A DNA stretch of 64,000 nucleotides, taken from assembly GCA_029532415.1 (NCBI GenBank), contig JAQOTA010000054.1, forward strand, positions 496,001 through 560,000, read 5' to 3'. This document shows positions 1-12,339 of the stretch, one piece after another (the first letter of the stretch is position 1; each line of letters starts with the position of its first letter). Below the pieces are notes generated by a model. The model was not told where the DNA came from. It did no database searches and saw only the letters and a list, made by a program, of their open reading frames with translations. Source of the DNA: Marasmius tenuissimus (taxonomy: Eukaryota > Basidiomycota > Agaricomycetes > Agaricales > Marasmiaceae). The position numbers and the translations under genes are program-made.

Positions 1-985
1 TTCTTCTCGTACCTGAAGTGCGAGGTTCAAAATTTGAAGCTTGACGCTCGGACGAGTTGGAGAGGCGAGGATTCTTCGTGTCCATTTACCGTGCAAAACT
101 ACGACAAGATCCTTCCGGACGAAGACAGATTCCCAGTGTTGGAGCAACAGTATCTATCGATGGAGTCACGCAGGCGGGCTTGGTATCAATTGTAGTTATT
201 GATCCCACCCCTGGAACGGAGCGGGATCCACAGGACAGGGGAGAGATCGGCGAATGTGCCCAGGCATCTACTTTGGACGTCCAGTCTTCAGCTAACTGAG
301 CGCCCGTAGCCGTGTTATACACAGACTTTCCCCGAACAATCAGAAGCACCGCAAAGTGTGGAGAAGCGAAACGGTTCACAAGACTGGCTCTGCGAGTCTA
401 GCGAAGGGCGTCCGAGTGTGCCACGAGAAATGTGCTTCCCCACCGCGGGGTAAGTGTCTTCCACGTCTATAGCGTACTCGGGGACCGTGATTTACACTTG
501 AAAGGAGGTTAGATGTGTGCTGGCTCGCTCAAAGAATGAAAGAGTTTATTGGGATCGAAACACTATCGCCGTTGAATGAGTACGGAATTCTTCAGATCAG
601 GACTATAAGAAGAAATGTTCGGCCATAGAGCAGCGGCAAGTGGGACAGCCTCGGGGTAGTGGTACGCTGAGAAATGTGGGTAGTCATGACGAGCGGAACG
701 CCGAAGCTTGTTATCAAGAGTGGGCTAGATGGTCAAGGCCACCTGGCATTGGCAAATGTTATACATCACACATCGACGGACCTTACGTTCCGATAAGGTG
801 GCGAGCGAATACTCATCGCTTACGAGGGCAACAGGCCGTACTTTAGATGCGCCAGCGTTTTCGATTGGTTTCACACAGCATCCGGAAATTCGGGTTGCTT
901 ATGCCCTCGTTTCGGAAATTCGGTTATGGGTCAGTGTTTCAACCTAATCCTCAGCCCCAAAAAAACTTCTGTAGAGCCCATCATT

Positions 986-1020
986 TGTCGGTTGAAGGGT
1001 CTCTATTCCTTCAACCGACA
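986..1020. repeat. Perfect 13-bp inverted repeat
   Basis: TGTCGGTTGAAGG at 986-998 and its exact reverse complement at 1008-1020 are separated by a 9-nt spacer. It would form a strong hairpin in RNA or a cruciform in DNA. No gene is assigned next to it. It could be the remnant of a small transposon or a terminator-like structure; function unknown. Confidence 0.85.
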
Positions 1021-2843
1021 GAGACGAACGTGAAGTGAAGCCGTTCCTGGAGTGAGAACGAACTCCTTCGCTGTGTGATATGGTCGGCAGTATGCGAAAC
1101 TGGATTGGCGCCATGCGTCCCATGCCCTGACATGTCAGATTATTGGTGGCAAAATTAGTGGTTTGATTGCTTGCCGCTGCCAATTATCCGTGGCGGTGGT
1201 GATAAGTGACGATGCCAGCGTATAGGAGCGTATTGACGTTGTGGCTCGGGGGGATCTACAAGATCTGCTCATTCCAGTGCTCATTCGTTTGCTGATTTTC
1301 CGCGTTTCCAAGGCGATGTCAGCAGGCCCGAGGAGCGTTGTGCACAGGGCTCAATGGTGACTATGTAGGGGCAATTGTTCGCAAGTCAAAACCAGTAGAT
1401 TTCGTTTAGTCTCCGATTCAGTTTCCTTTGTTCATAAAGGCAGCGCTAGGTATATGAACGAAGCACGGACGGCCGTGTGGTACAAAGAGTCCATTTTGTC
1501 ACAAATACGGCTGTAATCGTTGCTTGCGGATCTGTCAAAATTCATAGGCAGGCTGAGAGTTGAATGTTTGATAGCTCTGGCGTCCTTAGTTAAACCAGTG
1601 GAACGGATGCTACCCATGAACAGGTTGGAAGGGGAGCTAGAGGCAATATAGGTCGATACCGAGAATATTGGATGGCGTTTTCGGGCTTGAATACTCTCAA
1701 ACATCACCCACATCATACTCTTCGCAGAGTGGCAATATCAAGCTCGCTGTCCATCTAGCCAACCAAAGCGAACCATATCCCAGCAACACCTAGAGTATAA
1801 TCAGCTAGCACGATATGAGTAGTTGGGCTGTTTGAGTACTTAGAGCTTCCTGCGATGATAGTGCAACATTCCGGCCCCAGATTCCGAATTTTTGACACTA
1901 TTTCGAGAGAATATGGCGTGGTGGACGGTAGGAATCAAATTCATATATCTTGAGATGTAACGAATCGAGTTTGGTGGGACTGTGTGAAGTTGTATTGGTT
2001 TAACGTCGGAGACTTGAAATCGAGGTGAGGGTGAGAGGAAGAGATGTTCTGGTCCCTGGACTGGTGGAAAATGGTCCCCGGGCCGGACCGGTATGCTTTT
2101 CCCACAACCACCATCTCCTCCGTGCAACAAAACACTGTTCTGCAGTCTGGTAGGTTTCCTGGTTGCTACACGGTCTCTCTGGCTTGAGGTACGAGCTATA
2201 TTCTCCCCGAAAACTGAATTTAGACTGGCGAAATTCGTTGAATCTTTCTCTTGCCATACACTAGCTCTATCTAGTATCGTTCGGCATGCTGCGCATTTGA
2301 AGGTCGCCCCTTGCTGCTACGGGGCCTGGATTAAACTTTCAGAACAATGGCGGGTCGCTGAGGCTTAGGTATGCCACCTTCTCTCTCATCCCTTGATTCC
2401 AACCTCCTCGAGCTGCATTCATTCTTATAGTAATTTCAAGAGAATGTCGGCATTTATCAATCCAGGACTGCTGCGTAGCGAAGGATCCGAGCGGCTCAAA
2501 TCCTTGTGATGGACGCATCGTCGCCAGTGTGACCTATGAGTTACGGAAGGCACGTTGTAACCGCTTGAAGTCTGGAGCGGTTCTGATACTTCCGAAACGG
2601 CACAGGCTGGGTGATTGCGGGCCATTTGATGGGTGCTATTGGAGTGATCGCTCGCTGGGTGTTATCCGTCGAGGATGAGAGGGGGGTGCGTGCGTGCACT
2701 GGTACGGTACGTTTACTTCACAATCTTGGATTTATTGCACTATCTGCAGTATCGAACTTTCATCGTGACATGAAGACTTTCCTTCAACGCTATACATGAC
2801 CTGTTACCTAGCACCTTCGCCAGCACCGTTGCCCACCGCCTAA

Positions 2844-3075
2844 GTCAAGGCTTATGTCGATGTCAAGGTCGACCTGAACATTACACTCGCTGAAGCTATG
2901 GTCAGTGTCGCCGTTTCCATCGACGTTCTTATCCCCTTGGTCGTTAGCTTGGTCACCGTCACTGAATCGAAATTGGTGCCCTTTTCTCCACCGGTTCATT
3001 GTCGTCTGTAACAAAGCCGCCCTCAACGGCACCGCTGAAGCCGAGATGAATCCTTCCATCGAAAATCTTCGCATC
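2844..3075 (+). pseudogene. Possible decayed fragment of a hydrophobic protein
   Basis: One frame from 2844 to the stop at 3011 reads an alternating hydrophobic stretch rich in V-x-V with a helix-like LAEAMVSVAV piece. Coding-like sequence (NKAALNGTAEAEMNPSIENL) continues in another frame to about 3075. A frame change inside a continuous protein-like pattern suggests an old disabled gene. I do not recognise the family, and no start codon or promoter goes with it. Confidence 0.25.
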
Positions 3076-3978
3076 CCTCTGCGTCATCCTCTCCCCCTTC
3101 CTTCAAGTGTGCTGCCGGCTCGTCGCCGGGTAACTGAGTCCCTCTGGACTCCACACTCGCCATCAAAACAATGAAGGCACAATTCTGAGTACCCTCTCTA
3201 CTCCGCTCAAATTCTTCAGCCTCGCACTTGGAAGCTCAAGTCAGGCGATCGGCTCTCGCTCTCTATAGCTCTCTTATCGTGTCGATATAGGTCGATATCG
3301 ATGAACAGACTCAATACTGGTGTGATCTCCGAACAGATGTCAGTCTAGTTCAGAAGGACCCTCTTGTTTTCCAGCCTGCTTTGATAGGCCATTTATTGGA
3401 TCTGATTGCAGGATTGCTGCTCGTTACAGTCTCGTTCGGATCTGCAGTTGTTTTGGATGGTATCCGTGGTTATTCTGGACGCCGGAGATAGGTTTTTGGG
3501 CCAGACTTTTACCACTGTGACTTTCAGCGGGGCTGGATCGGGTATCCGCAACATCTCCCCTTCCACTTTAGGCGCTCGGAAGCTTTTCCATCGATCTTGC
3601 TGGCTTTGACCTAAGATGTGACGGATACCACTTCAGATGACCGAATTCCTGGCACACCGTGAAGTCATCTTTGCTTGAATCTATCAGGTGAAACCTAAAC
3701 TCCGGTCGAAAACATGCATTGACCGCACCTCGGACGGTTCAATCGAGTGGTCCTGACCTTTCTCCGCAGGGCGATAACACATCCATCGATTGAAGCCACA
3801 GGCCGCCTTCATTCCGCCTGCCAAACTGTCTAACTTTCTCTCTTCTATCTTGCATCGAGGACTGAAGTATGACCAACGGCTCATTCCTAGAGAACATGTG
3901 CTCCACGGCGCATACGTATAAAGAGTTGACTGGTATCCCCTCGCAATCCACACTGCTCCAACTTTCCGATTGAAGAAG

Positions 3979-6900
3979 ATGGCTCAGTTCACTGGCGGTT
4001 TCAACACTGGCTACGTCTCAGGCTCTGCCCAATACGGATATACTCAGCAGACTACCAATCCTTATAGTCCGACGCGGTCGCCTCCACTACCTACAGGGGA
4101 CGGAATATTTGGGCCGCTGAGCGTAGGTTCTATGTTCATTGAAATTTTGTCTCTGAACTCCTGGTTGACTTCACCCTTCTTGAAGCCTTCCACTCCGATG
4201 GGGTCAACTTGCTTCGAAGGTAGAGCTGGAACCCCTGGGCGTGTGGGTACTCCTACCACACGCCTGAGCTTCTACGGTGGCAGCACGAAGAAGCAACAAT
4301 GGATTCAGCAGGCTACCGAGCGGACTAGCAACCTCCAATCCGGTGCTTTCCAGCCCAACGCGATTTCCTGGGTATGTCTCTCGTTCCCCGTCGTCTCAAC
4401 CAACGATACAATCCATTGATATTCCCCTCGTTCTACTACAGTTGTTCGTCAACAACGGCATTCTTCCACCAAACGCCGTTAACCTCGGGAGCGAGACGGA
4501 ATCTGTGTTTCTCTGCCGAAGCTTCTATGAGGTCCGTCTTCGAGAATTTTCGTCGGTTGAACATCTTGTCTTAAGGTTCAAATGCAGGATCAACTTCGTT
4601 AGTGCTCAATTTTATGGTGTCAGCAGCTAGTGACGCACAGACTTACCCTCCGGATACAGGCGTGGGCAGAGTGGTCTCTGCTCCGGAAGGCCCCAGAGCT
4701 TTCGTCGCTTGCAAGGGAAAGGAAATCCAGGTATGCAGACCTTTCACGAATTACCACTAGAATTCTTCTCTCAACTCGCGTTTACGACAGGTGAAGGAAT
4801 ACGAGGTCCTGGTGCAATCCCTCGCCTTCCCCCAGTTCACATTCGCATCAAGCCAAACCACGCAAACCGTGCAAACCCAAGTGGTCAGCTCTCCCGTTCA
4901 AATCACGGCCGGATCCTCCCCAAAGGACTTGGTCGATATCGTGTTTATTGTAGATGACTCTGACTCAGTAGGTGCCGCCTACTTCTATTGGCTTTTATCT
5001 CGGCTGATTCTTGTTTGGTCATAGATGGAGGGTTCTCGATGGCGGGAAGTCCGCGAAGCCCTAGTCGGAATCACTCAGACGTGTGCGGATCTCGACGCCG
5101 ACGGATTCGACTTGTTCTTTCTGAACAACGATTATACTCAAGGAAGCATCTTGGTGAGTGTTCGACATATTTGTGCTGTCGACACCGATCTCACGATTCT
5201 CATATAGAACGAGATGTCTGTACTTGAGGCGTTCCGATACGTTGATTCTCCCGACGGTGTGTTGTTGACCTGGTTCAACCAGAGCATAAGCTAACAAAAC
5301 TTGCAAGGTGCAACTCCTACGGGTGCTAGATTAAATAAGGTCTTGGACTTCTACATCTCTAAACTTGAACGTGATAGGTCCAGTAAGCCAGTGAGCATCG
5401 TCGTGATCACTGATGGCGACCCCTGTAAGCCTTTATTTGTTTCCCATTTCGTGTAATCTGATCTTTAACGCATATCGTATGCGCACAGCGGACAACGTAG
5501 AGAGTGTTATCGTCGCCGCTGCTCAACGACTCGAGGCCGCCCGTATCAACCCAAATCACCTTGGGATACACTTCGTTCAGATCGGTGACGATCCCGCCGC
5601 CACGAAGGCTTTGAAGATTCTTGACGATGCGTTGGAACACAGATACCAGATTCCAGTACGTATTCATCTCTCGGTGCATTTCGATTGAAAATTCATGATG
5701 CTTTGGCTCGTAGGACATCGTTGGTAAGGCTCTCCTCTGGCAAGTCGATCGAAATATTTGACGAATCTTCGATTAGAAACAACTGTCGAGTTTGGTCACC
5801 AAACCTTCACCTCCGATACCCTCTCTTTTGTGCTTCAAACCATGCTGAAGAAGCAGACGATTCAGACGATGCCCGCCCCCAAGATTGCTTCTCCAAAGCC
5901 GTTCTCTGCGACTGCACAGTCTCCGCTACTCTCACCTGCCTCCTCCAAACCAGCATCAAGCCTGGGCCCTCAAGTCGGTTCCTCGCCCTCTGGAAGAAAG
6001 TTTGTCAACCGGAAGGACTGGATTCAACAAGCGAAGCAACTCACTGCGGCTGCTTTGACGCCGAATGTCAATCCCGGATCTTTCGTACCTTATGCTTGGG
6101 TTCGTGCATATTTCCCACGAGGAATAAGTATACGAACTTTACTCAAACTTTCGTAGGTCTTTGTGGAGAGTGGAGTACCACCCGCCAACTCGATCGTGTG
6201 TGGGAAAGAGAACGATCAAGATACGTTCTTTGCTCGAAGTTTCTACGAGGTCAGTTGATATTCAGTGATTGAACCTTGATCATTCTGATCGCCTCGTGTC
6301 CAGGGCCAACTCCGTATGTATCCTAACCTTCGCAAGCTGGTTTCCTATCGATGAAAGCTGAATGATCTTGCCGTAGGATACGGTACGATCGCTTCTGGAG
6401 CTTCCAAGGCAATCGTGGCAAACAACGGTCGCGAGGCATCCGTGAGTATTGCGCCACCATTGTTCATAGAACGTGTCGTTGACGAAATTTATTGACATCC
6501 AGGTGGAACAATACGAAGTTCTTGTTCAAGCTTCCGGCTTCCTGTACTCGTTCTTTGCGGGGCCATCTGAGCCGGCGAACGCCGGGCCTACCATGGACGT
6601 CGTTCTTGTCGTGGATGATTCAGACTCGGTATGTCGACTGAAGCGGCGATCAGATTACAGCCCGTTTTAAACCAGTTCAGATGAACACGGAAGGCCGCTG
6701 GAACCAAGCTCGTGACGCACTAGCCTCTGTCGCAGAAAGCTCTCATCGGTTCGACGATGATGGGGTCGATCTTTTCTTCATCAATAATATGACTTTCCGT
6801 AAAAACATCCGGGTGAGTACTAGCCTCTATGTGTTCAAGGATCTGATTCTGACTCCGGTATAGACCAGGAACGAGGTTGTCAACCTCTTCAACTCAATAT

Positions 6901-7595
6901 ATCCCGATGGTCGGTTGGTTATTCTTCTTGCTTTGACCACTGTCTCATCATTTATTCACAGGTGCTACTCCTACTGGAGCAAGGCTTAAGAGGGTCCTTG
7001 ATGAGTACATCCCTTTGGTGGAACAGCGTTTGAGGACCCAGTCCACCGTCAAGCCTGTAAATATAATCGTGATCACGGACGGCGATCCCAGTGAGTACGG
7101 CCACGAGTTGATTTGCGCATTTCTGACTTCCCATTTTCTCATCACTAGCCGACGACGTCGAGTCCGTCATTGTCGAGGCGGCTCTGTGGCTCCACCGTGC
7201 TCAGATCCCTGAGCGATTGCTCGGAATTCAATTCGTTCAGATCGGCAATGACCAGGATGCCACTCGTGCCTTGAAGAGGCTCGATAAATCTCTTGAGAGC
7301 AAGTACAACATCAGGGTACGTACAACCCCACACGAACTAAACAATCATACTAATTATCCAACTTGAATGGCTTCCTTTGCCACTCAAATTTGTACCTCTT
7401 ATCAGGACATGGTTGGTACGTACCAAGTCTTGGCTCGTCGAATGAGGTTCCGAAAGCTCACTGATATGATACCTACTAGATACTACCCCATACAATCCCG
7501 CTAACCCGGAATTGACTGGAGACGTGATGTTCAAGATCCTGTGGGGTGCTCTTGACCGACAAGTCGACCTCGTGGGCGAGAAGACTACGGCCTGA
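3979..7595 (+). CDS. Tandem DM9-vWFA-DM9-vWFA protein
   Basis: A 21-exon model (first exon 3979-4371, last 7480-7595, introns about 50-70 nt) keeps frame throughout and gives 809 residues. Each half has a QQW-type lead-in, a DM9/DUF3421-like module (GILPPNAV..LCRSFYE..EYEVLV; GVPPANSI..FARSFYE..EYEVLV analogue) and a von Willebrand A domain with MIDAS DxSxS (DDSDS) and a later TDGDP. The DDSDS codons end exactly at an intron in both halves. Four 10-nt microexons (4588-4597, 5714-5723, 6304-6313, 7406-7415) sit at matching places. The halves join at intron 5724-5776: after splicing, the residues DIVETT match DMVDTT at the end of half two. Without that splice the first half would stop at 5761, giving two genes 80 bp apart; the phase-correct splice makes one gene more likely. 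No signal peptide is visible. DM9 modules are carbohydrate-binding in some animals, vWFA domains bind ligands through metal; the role here is unknown. Confidence 0.8.
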
Positions 7596-8719
7596 ATATT
7601 CATACTCAACGAATTTTGACACTTTGCGAATTGTACTATACTGTATTCTGTGAATTTAACGAAATTTGATTCTCCTCAGAGTGGAAGGGAAAGTGACTTT
7701 TTTACAACGAATAACATTCTAAGATGTCCAAAATTACATGAGCTGGGACGATTTACCGCGCGACGCGTAAACGATCTTCGTAAGTGAATATGACCTCCTT
7801 CCCGGCGCATTTGTAGCGATTCACCGAGGGCCGAGGCCAAGACTAGCGCGTGTATAATTAGCACGTGGTCGCGTGGAAGAAAATTGATGCCAATGGGGGT
7901 CCGACGACGCGTATGCCGTAGAACTTCACCTCGTCACCACCACCATACCGCTCGCAGAACAAAGTCTCAGACTTCATCTTCTCTCAACAGCCTCGTGCCT
8001 CGTGTTGTCCACGATATACGCCTGTTCACTTCTGACCATGATCGTCAATCCTCAATAGAACGTCGACGGCAGCAGCGCTCCAACGGTGATCGTGGCCGCC
8101 TTTCCGTGACTTTTCTCGTCGGCACACTATCAAGCTAACTCTCGGGGCACGTCTAATCAACCCCTACTAGTCCGACTGACGAGAAGGGAGGAACAGTGGT
8201 GGTGATGGTGGATTGCAGTCTAGTCTACCAGTTTCGTGGGAAATATCATGCACCATGGGATTCTCTCGAGGATTTGACGAAAACACAAGACCAGAGCGAC
8301 AGAAGAAACGACCATGCGCTCAAGGACAAGCTGACGAAGCAGGGAGAACACTACGCTACGGTATCCTCCACAATCTGTCGTACAAATGCGTTACATTCTC
8401 CAGCTACTAGCTACTCCTGAACAGACGTGACGTCTCAAAGATCAATTGAAGAGACATCCGAGCAAATCTCGTGGCATTCGAACTATCCATGAGAACGCTT
8501 CCTTTACACACATCCACGAGTAGGCATTCAGATATCATCGCCTATGTGGCGCAATGTGAAGCTGACTGAGCATCCACTTGTCCGAAAGGATACCTCATGC
8601 AATGGCATCACAGTTGGCCAGGTGAGCCTGTCGGGCCCGCATATCAACATTGATGAGTCAGGTCATCATGGGGGTATAAAGTCAGCTGCTCTCATCTCTG
8701 TGTCTCAAACCGTCCCACC
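7596..8719. other. Intergenic region
   Basis: Holds the 3' flank of the DM9-vWFA gene and the upstream region of the epoxide hydrolase. I see no supported gene in it; open frames are low-complexity (His/Arg/Ser rich) and lack motifs. The only clear signal is the TATA box at 8675-8680. Confidence 0.55.
8675..8680 (+). promoter_or_regulatory. TATA box of epoxide hydrolase gene
   Basis: TATAAA in GGGGTATAAAG, 45 bp before the ATG at 8720, a normal spacing for a fungal core promoter with a short leader. Confidence 0.6.
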
Positions 8720-10185
8720 ATGGCCTCCGAGTTCAAAATCTCCATCCCAGACTCACAGATATCGCTACTCAAGCAAAAGCTCGAGCTGACTCGTCTACCC
8801 GACGAAATCGACGATGCAAGATGGGATTACGGTGTGCCTCTCGCTGACATCAAACGATTGGTGGCGCGCTGGAAGGATGGCTACGATTGGAGGAAATACG
8901 AGAAGCAGTTGAATGACGAGTTGCCTCAATTCACGCGGGACATAGAAGTTGATGGTCATGGAACATTGAATATCCACTATGTTTACAAGAAGAGCGAGGC
9001 GAAAGGGGCCATCCCGTTGTTGTTCGTTCATGGGTGTACGTTTGATTTTTTGAATCGTTTGGCATTCTCTGATGACCCCTCTAGGGCCTGGGAGTTTCAT
9101 CGAAGTTCGAAAGATACTACCTCTCCTCACAGCTGTCGAGGATGGTAAGCCGAGTTTCGACGTTGTAGCGATGAGCATACCTGGTTACGGATTCTCGGAG
9201 GCCACAAAGAAAAAGGGATTCGACCTACCTAAGTACGCTCAAGTGGGACACAAACTCATGTTAGCTTTAGGTTATGAGGAATATGGTATGGAGCGTTTCG
9301 TAATTGATTCACTTGACTCTGAGTTCTCTCTCAGTGGCGCAGGGAGGCGATTGGGGATACGGGGTGAGTGCACAATCCTACTTCTAACCCACTCCGCCCC
9401 TCATCATCCTTACCCAGATTACTCTCACGATGTCCGCAATCTATGGACAGAAACATGTCAAGGGATGGCATACTAACATGCCTTTCGTGTCGCCCCCCAC
9501 TGGTGTTGATTCATCCCAGTACAACGACGAAGAGAAGGCTGTGATAGAACATAACAACTGGTACAACACGAAAGGCAACGGCTACTTTGTCGAGCAGTCT
9601 ACCCAGCCTCAAACTTTGGGATACAGCTTGAGCGACTCACCGGTCGGACTTCTGGCATGGATATACGAGAAGCTCGTTGCCTGGACCGATTCTTACGCCT
9701 GGGAGGATGACGAGAGTAAGTCGACCCGAAAAAACTCGTTCCGATTACTCGACCTCTTACGATGTCGCCTGCTAGTCTTGACTTGGATCTCAATCTATTG
9801 GTTCTCTCACGCCGGCCCCACAGCTACCATCCGAACTTATTATGAGGCTGCGCAGATGCGAGCAGCTATGGCTAAGGCTCAAACACCGTCACCCAAGATA
9901 ACGATTCCGTCAGGTGTCTCGTTCTTCCCCAAAGAGATTCTGAAATCTCCGTTGTCGTGAGTATTCCTTTACTCCCTTTTGGCGACGTTGGTAAACTAAC
10001 AGGTTCATCACCGTATACGCAGTTGGATCACTCGAGATTTCAACATCGTGTTTCATGAAAAGCATGAAAAGGGCGGACATTTTGCTGCACATGAGGTTCC
10101 AGAGTTGTTGGTCGATGATCTGAGGAAGATGTTCGGAAAGGGTGGTCCTGCCTATGGTGTAGTCAGTGGGAAGGATGGTTACTAA
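8720..10185 (+). CDS. Epoxide hydrolase, microsomal type (alpha/beta hydrolase)
   Basis: Hydrolyses epoxides to vicinal diols; fungal members detoxify or process aromatic and terpene epoxides. Exon 1 (8720-9035) encodes the N-terminal lid domain (PF06441-like: ISLLKQKLELTRLPDE.., WRKYEKQLN) and reaches the oxyanion HG. The first splice restores HGWPGSF. The nucleophile elbow reads QGGDWGYG with Asp as nucleophile. A later exon gives LTWISIYWFS, typical of the cap, and EKGGHFAAHE carries the catalytic His; the stop TAA is 10183-10185. Six exons joined by GT..AG introns of about 50-65 nt give roughly 400 residues, normal for the family. No signal peptide is seen. It is convergent with the peroxidase gene, with only 140 bp between the stops. 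Confidence 0.88.
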
Positions 10186-10325
10186 CTTGATGAGGCGCAT
10201 AGATCAGAATCTGTATTAACACGAACGTTCGGCGTTCTACGTGTAAGATAATAGCAAAGGCCATTGAAAGAATGGGGAGTGGTACTAGAATGTTCACGGT
10301 CCAACGATAGAGGGCAGGGAGTCAT

Positions 10326-12286
10326 CTACATCAGAACAACGTTTCTACCCTCGAAAACCTGTCCGAACAATACTTTGAGGTTCTCCGGCTTCACGTCTCC
10401 GTAATAGATATCGAAGGCGCTCGTTAGCTCTTCGGGAGTTCTGGTGGAGAAGAACGTATATCCGGCGGTCTTGGGGAATCGCGAATCTTCTTTGGCTTCC
10501 ACGACCTGGTACTTGTACGGTAAAGTGAAAGACTTTGCAGTCTCTAGGTTGATTGGAGCCTTTCCGGCGAGTTCGTCCTTGACCTGAATTTTTACACGAG
10601 TCCCAAAGTAAGTGAACAGGGATCGAAGAATATCGCAGGCCACTGACCGCTACTACAATATCTGCCGTGAAGTTGGTACCGGCGAGGTTAGTGAAGAACG
10701 TGCTGCGGGTCACGTCAAATAGGATATCGTCCTGAGAAATCACATAGCCATTTCCATCATCATTCTTCACTGTAGTAACTTGGGAGCCATCCTTCTCGTC
10801 TATTTCGAACCAGAACTTGCCGATGGATTTCACGGGGTCGATATCAGTGAGGGCGAAGTTGTACTGGATTCCGGTCTTGCCATAGCCCTTCGTAAATAGC
10901 TTGGTGCCGTTGATGGGAGCGGAGCTCGCGGCAATAGAAGAGCATGATCCTTGCGAGCAAGAGCCATCACGGTCGACCCAAACGAGTTTGACCTCTCTGT
11001 TACGGTTTTCTTTAGCATTGAGAAGCTGTGCGAGGCACCATCAGAATTGAGGAGGTCAAGGGCCGAGAAAGAGAACTAACGCGGAGAGTAGTGGTCATGA
11101 TGAGCTTGTCTGTGCCATTAGCAACTGCCAGACGAGCTTCACCGACTTTATAGTCCCAAGGGACGATAGCTTCGGTAAGTGTTACGGAGGAAGGTACGGT
11201 GTTGATCATTTTCTCGAAAAGAGTCGCGCACGTCTTGCTGTATTCCTCAGGGGACGTCAAACTGGGTAATAGTAGTAAGCTCACACGTTCTCAGACTCGG
11301 TTATGGTGGATACCTTTTGATTGTAGCATTCCCGTCGCTCGAGAATATTCTTAGATCGGAGTTCATAGTGGTATTCGTGCCGACGACGAGTGGGTTTGGT
11401 GTGGTTCCGTCGAGGTACTGAGTAACACTGGGACGGGTTAGTCAGGATTTCAGACATTCTGGCTGAAAAGTACGTACACATCGTTGGTGAACGAAGTAGT
11501 CTTCTCATTGAATCGCTGGAAAGCACGGTCCTTCAAGATGTCGGGGAAGTCCTGTTGGGTGACACCTCCCAAGGCATGCCCACATGCTGTGACCGCGATC
11601 ATCTCTGACTGGGTGAATCCCTGCTTCCTAAACGATTCCACAAGTGTCTTGAGATCATGTTGAGGTTCGGGTGTCCCAGTGTTTCCAGGTCCGTTTGCAT
11701 CGGCTCTTCCAGCTCGATAGGGGATGACTGGTCCACCACATTCAAAGGTTCCGACAACAACGCCCGCTGCAATAAGATCGGCCACTTCGGGGAGGATAAG
11801 CTCCGAGCGTAAAATAAATACCACAGCGAGGACTTACGACCAAAGAAACGGGTACCGAAGCCCACAAAGTCCCCCATAGTGCGGTTCATCCCTATGTTCT
11901 GTCGAGGGGCTCAGTATAATTGCAGATATTCCTTAGAGGTTACCAACAGACCTCCGGACGGTCAAGCTCGTAGAGAATGGACCCATCTAGACCACCCGTG
12001 CCGTCGTCAATATTGTGAGTAGCCATGTCATGAAATCCCTTTTAGGAGAGTGAGCGAAAGCGTTCGCGTATCAGAGCGGATTTGTACATACCAACCGAAC
12101 CCATTGAGCACCAACCGTTGTGTTGTCTCGAGGCAGACAGTTCAGAGTGATGTTTTCGAAGAAGGCAGTCTCGTAGAGAACGGTGTCGACCCAATCCATC
12201 TGACGGTTGGGCCAGTGGAACATCTTCCCCTGGGCAAGAGTAGCCACGCCACTGGCAACGACGAGAGGAGAACGTAAGAAGTGCAT
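10326..12286 (-). CDS. Secreted heme peroxidase (plant-peroxidase superfamily, ascorbate-peroxidase-like)
   Basis: Eight exons read to about 525 residues. The start is the Met at 12286, giving a signal peptide (MHFLRSPLVVASGVATLAQG); a TATA box lies 46 bp upstream. The heme pocket is intact: distal R-L-G-F-H-D at about residues 64-69 with the His preceded by Arg, and proximal His in TACGHALGG at about 184. The substrate-side segment LADLIAAG and CGGPVIPYRAGRADA match the secreted fungal peroxidases that often carry WSC domains; no WSC domain is present here. The C-terminal half (from about 320) is a beta-rich extension with GYGKTGIQYNF and an N-glycosylation-rich surface. It probably oxidises phenolic or other small substrates with H2O2 outside the cell; class II lignin-peroxidase residues were not found. 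It ends 140 bp from the epoxide hydrolase gene. Confidence 0.85.
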
Positions 12287-12331
12287 CGTCGAGATGGGGC
12301 TGTTGAGGGTCCGAACAAGCAAGCCTGAACT

Positions 12332-12338
12332 TTATATA
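12332..12338 (-). promoter_or_regulatory. TATA box of the peroxidase gene
   Basis: TATATAA on the minus strand (GTTTTTTATATAAAG context), about 46 bp before the Met codon at 12286. Confidence 0.6.
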
Positions 12339-12339
12339 A

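Larger units (their letters stand above)
1..3978. other. Gene-poor stretch, mostly unassigned
   Basis: I find no intact gene here. Open frames are short and lack credible Met starts, splice structure or recognisable motifs. Two local items are listed separately: a perfect inverted repeat at 986-1020 and a decayed hydrophobic coding relic near 2844-3075. A TATA-like GTATAAAG near 3916-3924 probably serves the gene starting at 3979. The rest looks like intergenic or decayed DNA, though a diverged gene with many short exons could be missed by eye. Confidence 0.5.

Noticed and set aside
3979..5761. First DM9-vWFA half as an independent gene ending at TGA 5761, with a second gene starting at ATG 5842
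   Set aside because: A 53-nt intron (5724-5776) joins the halves in phase and restores residues matching the end of the second half; an 80-bp intergenic gap would be unusually tight.
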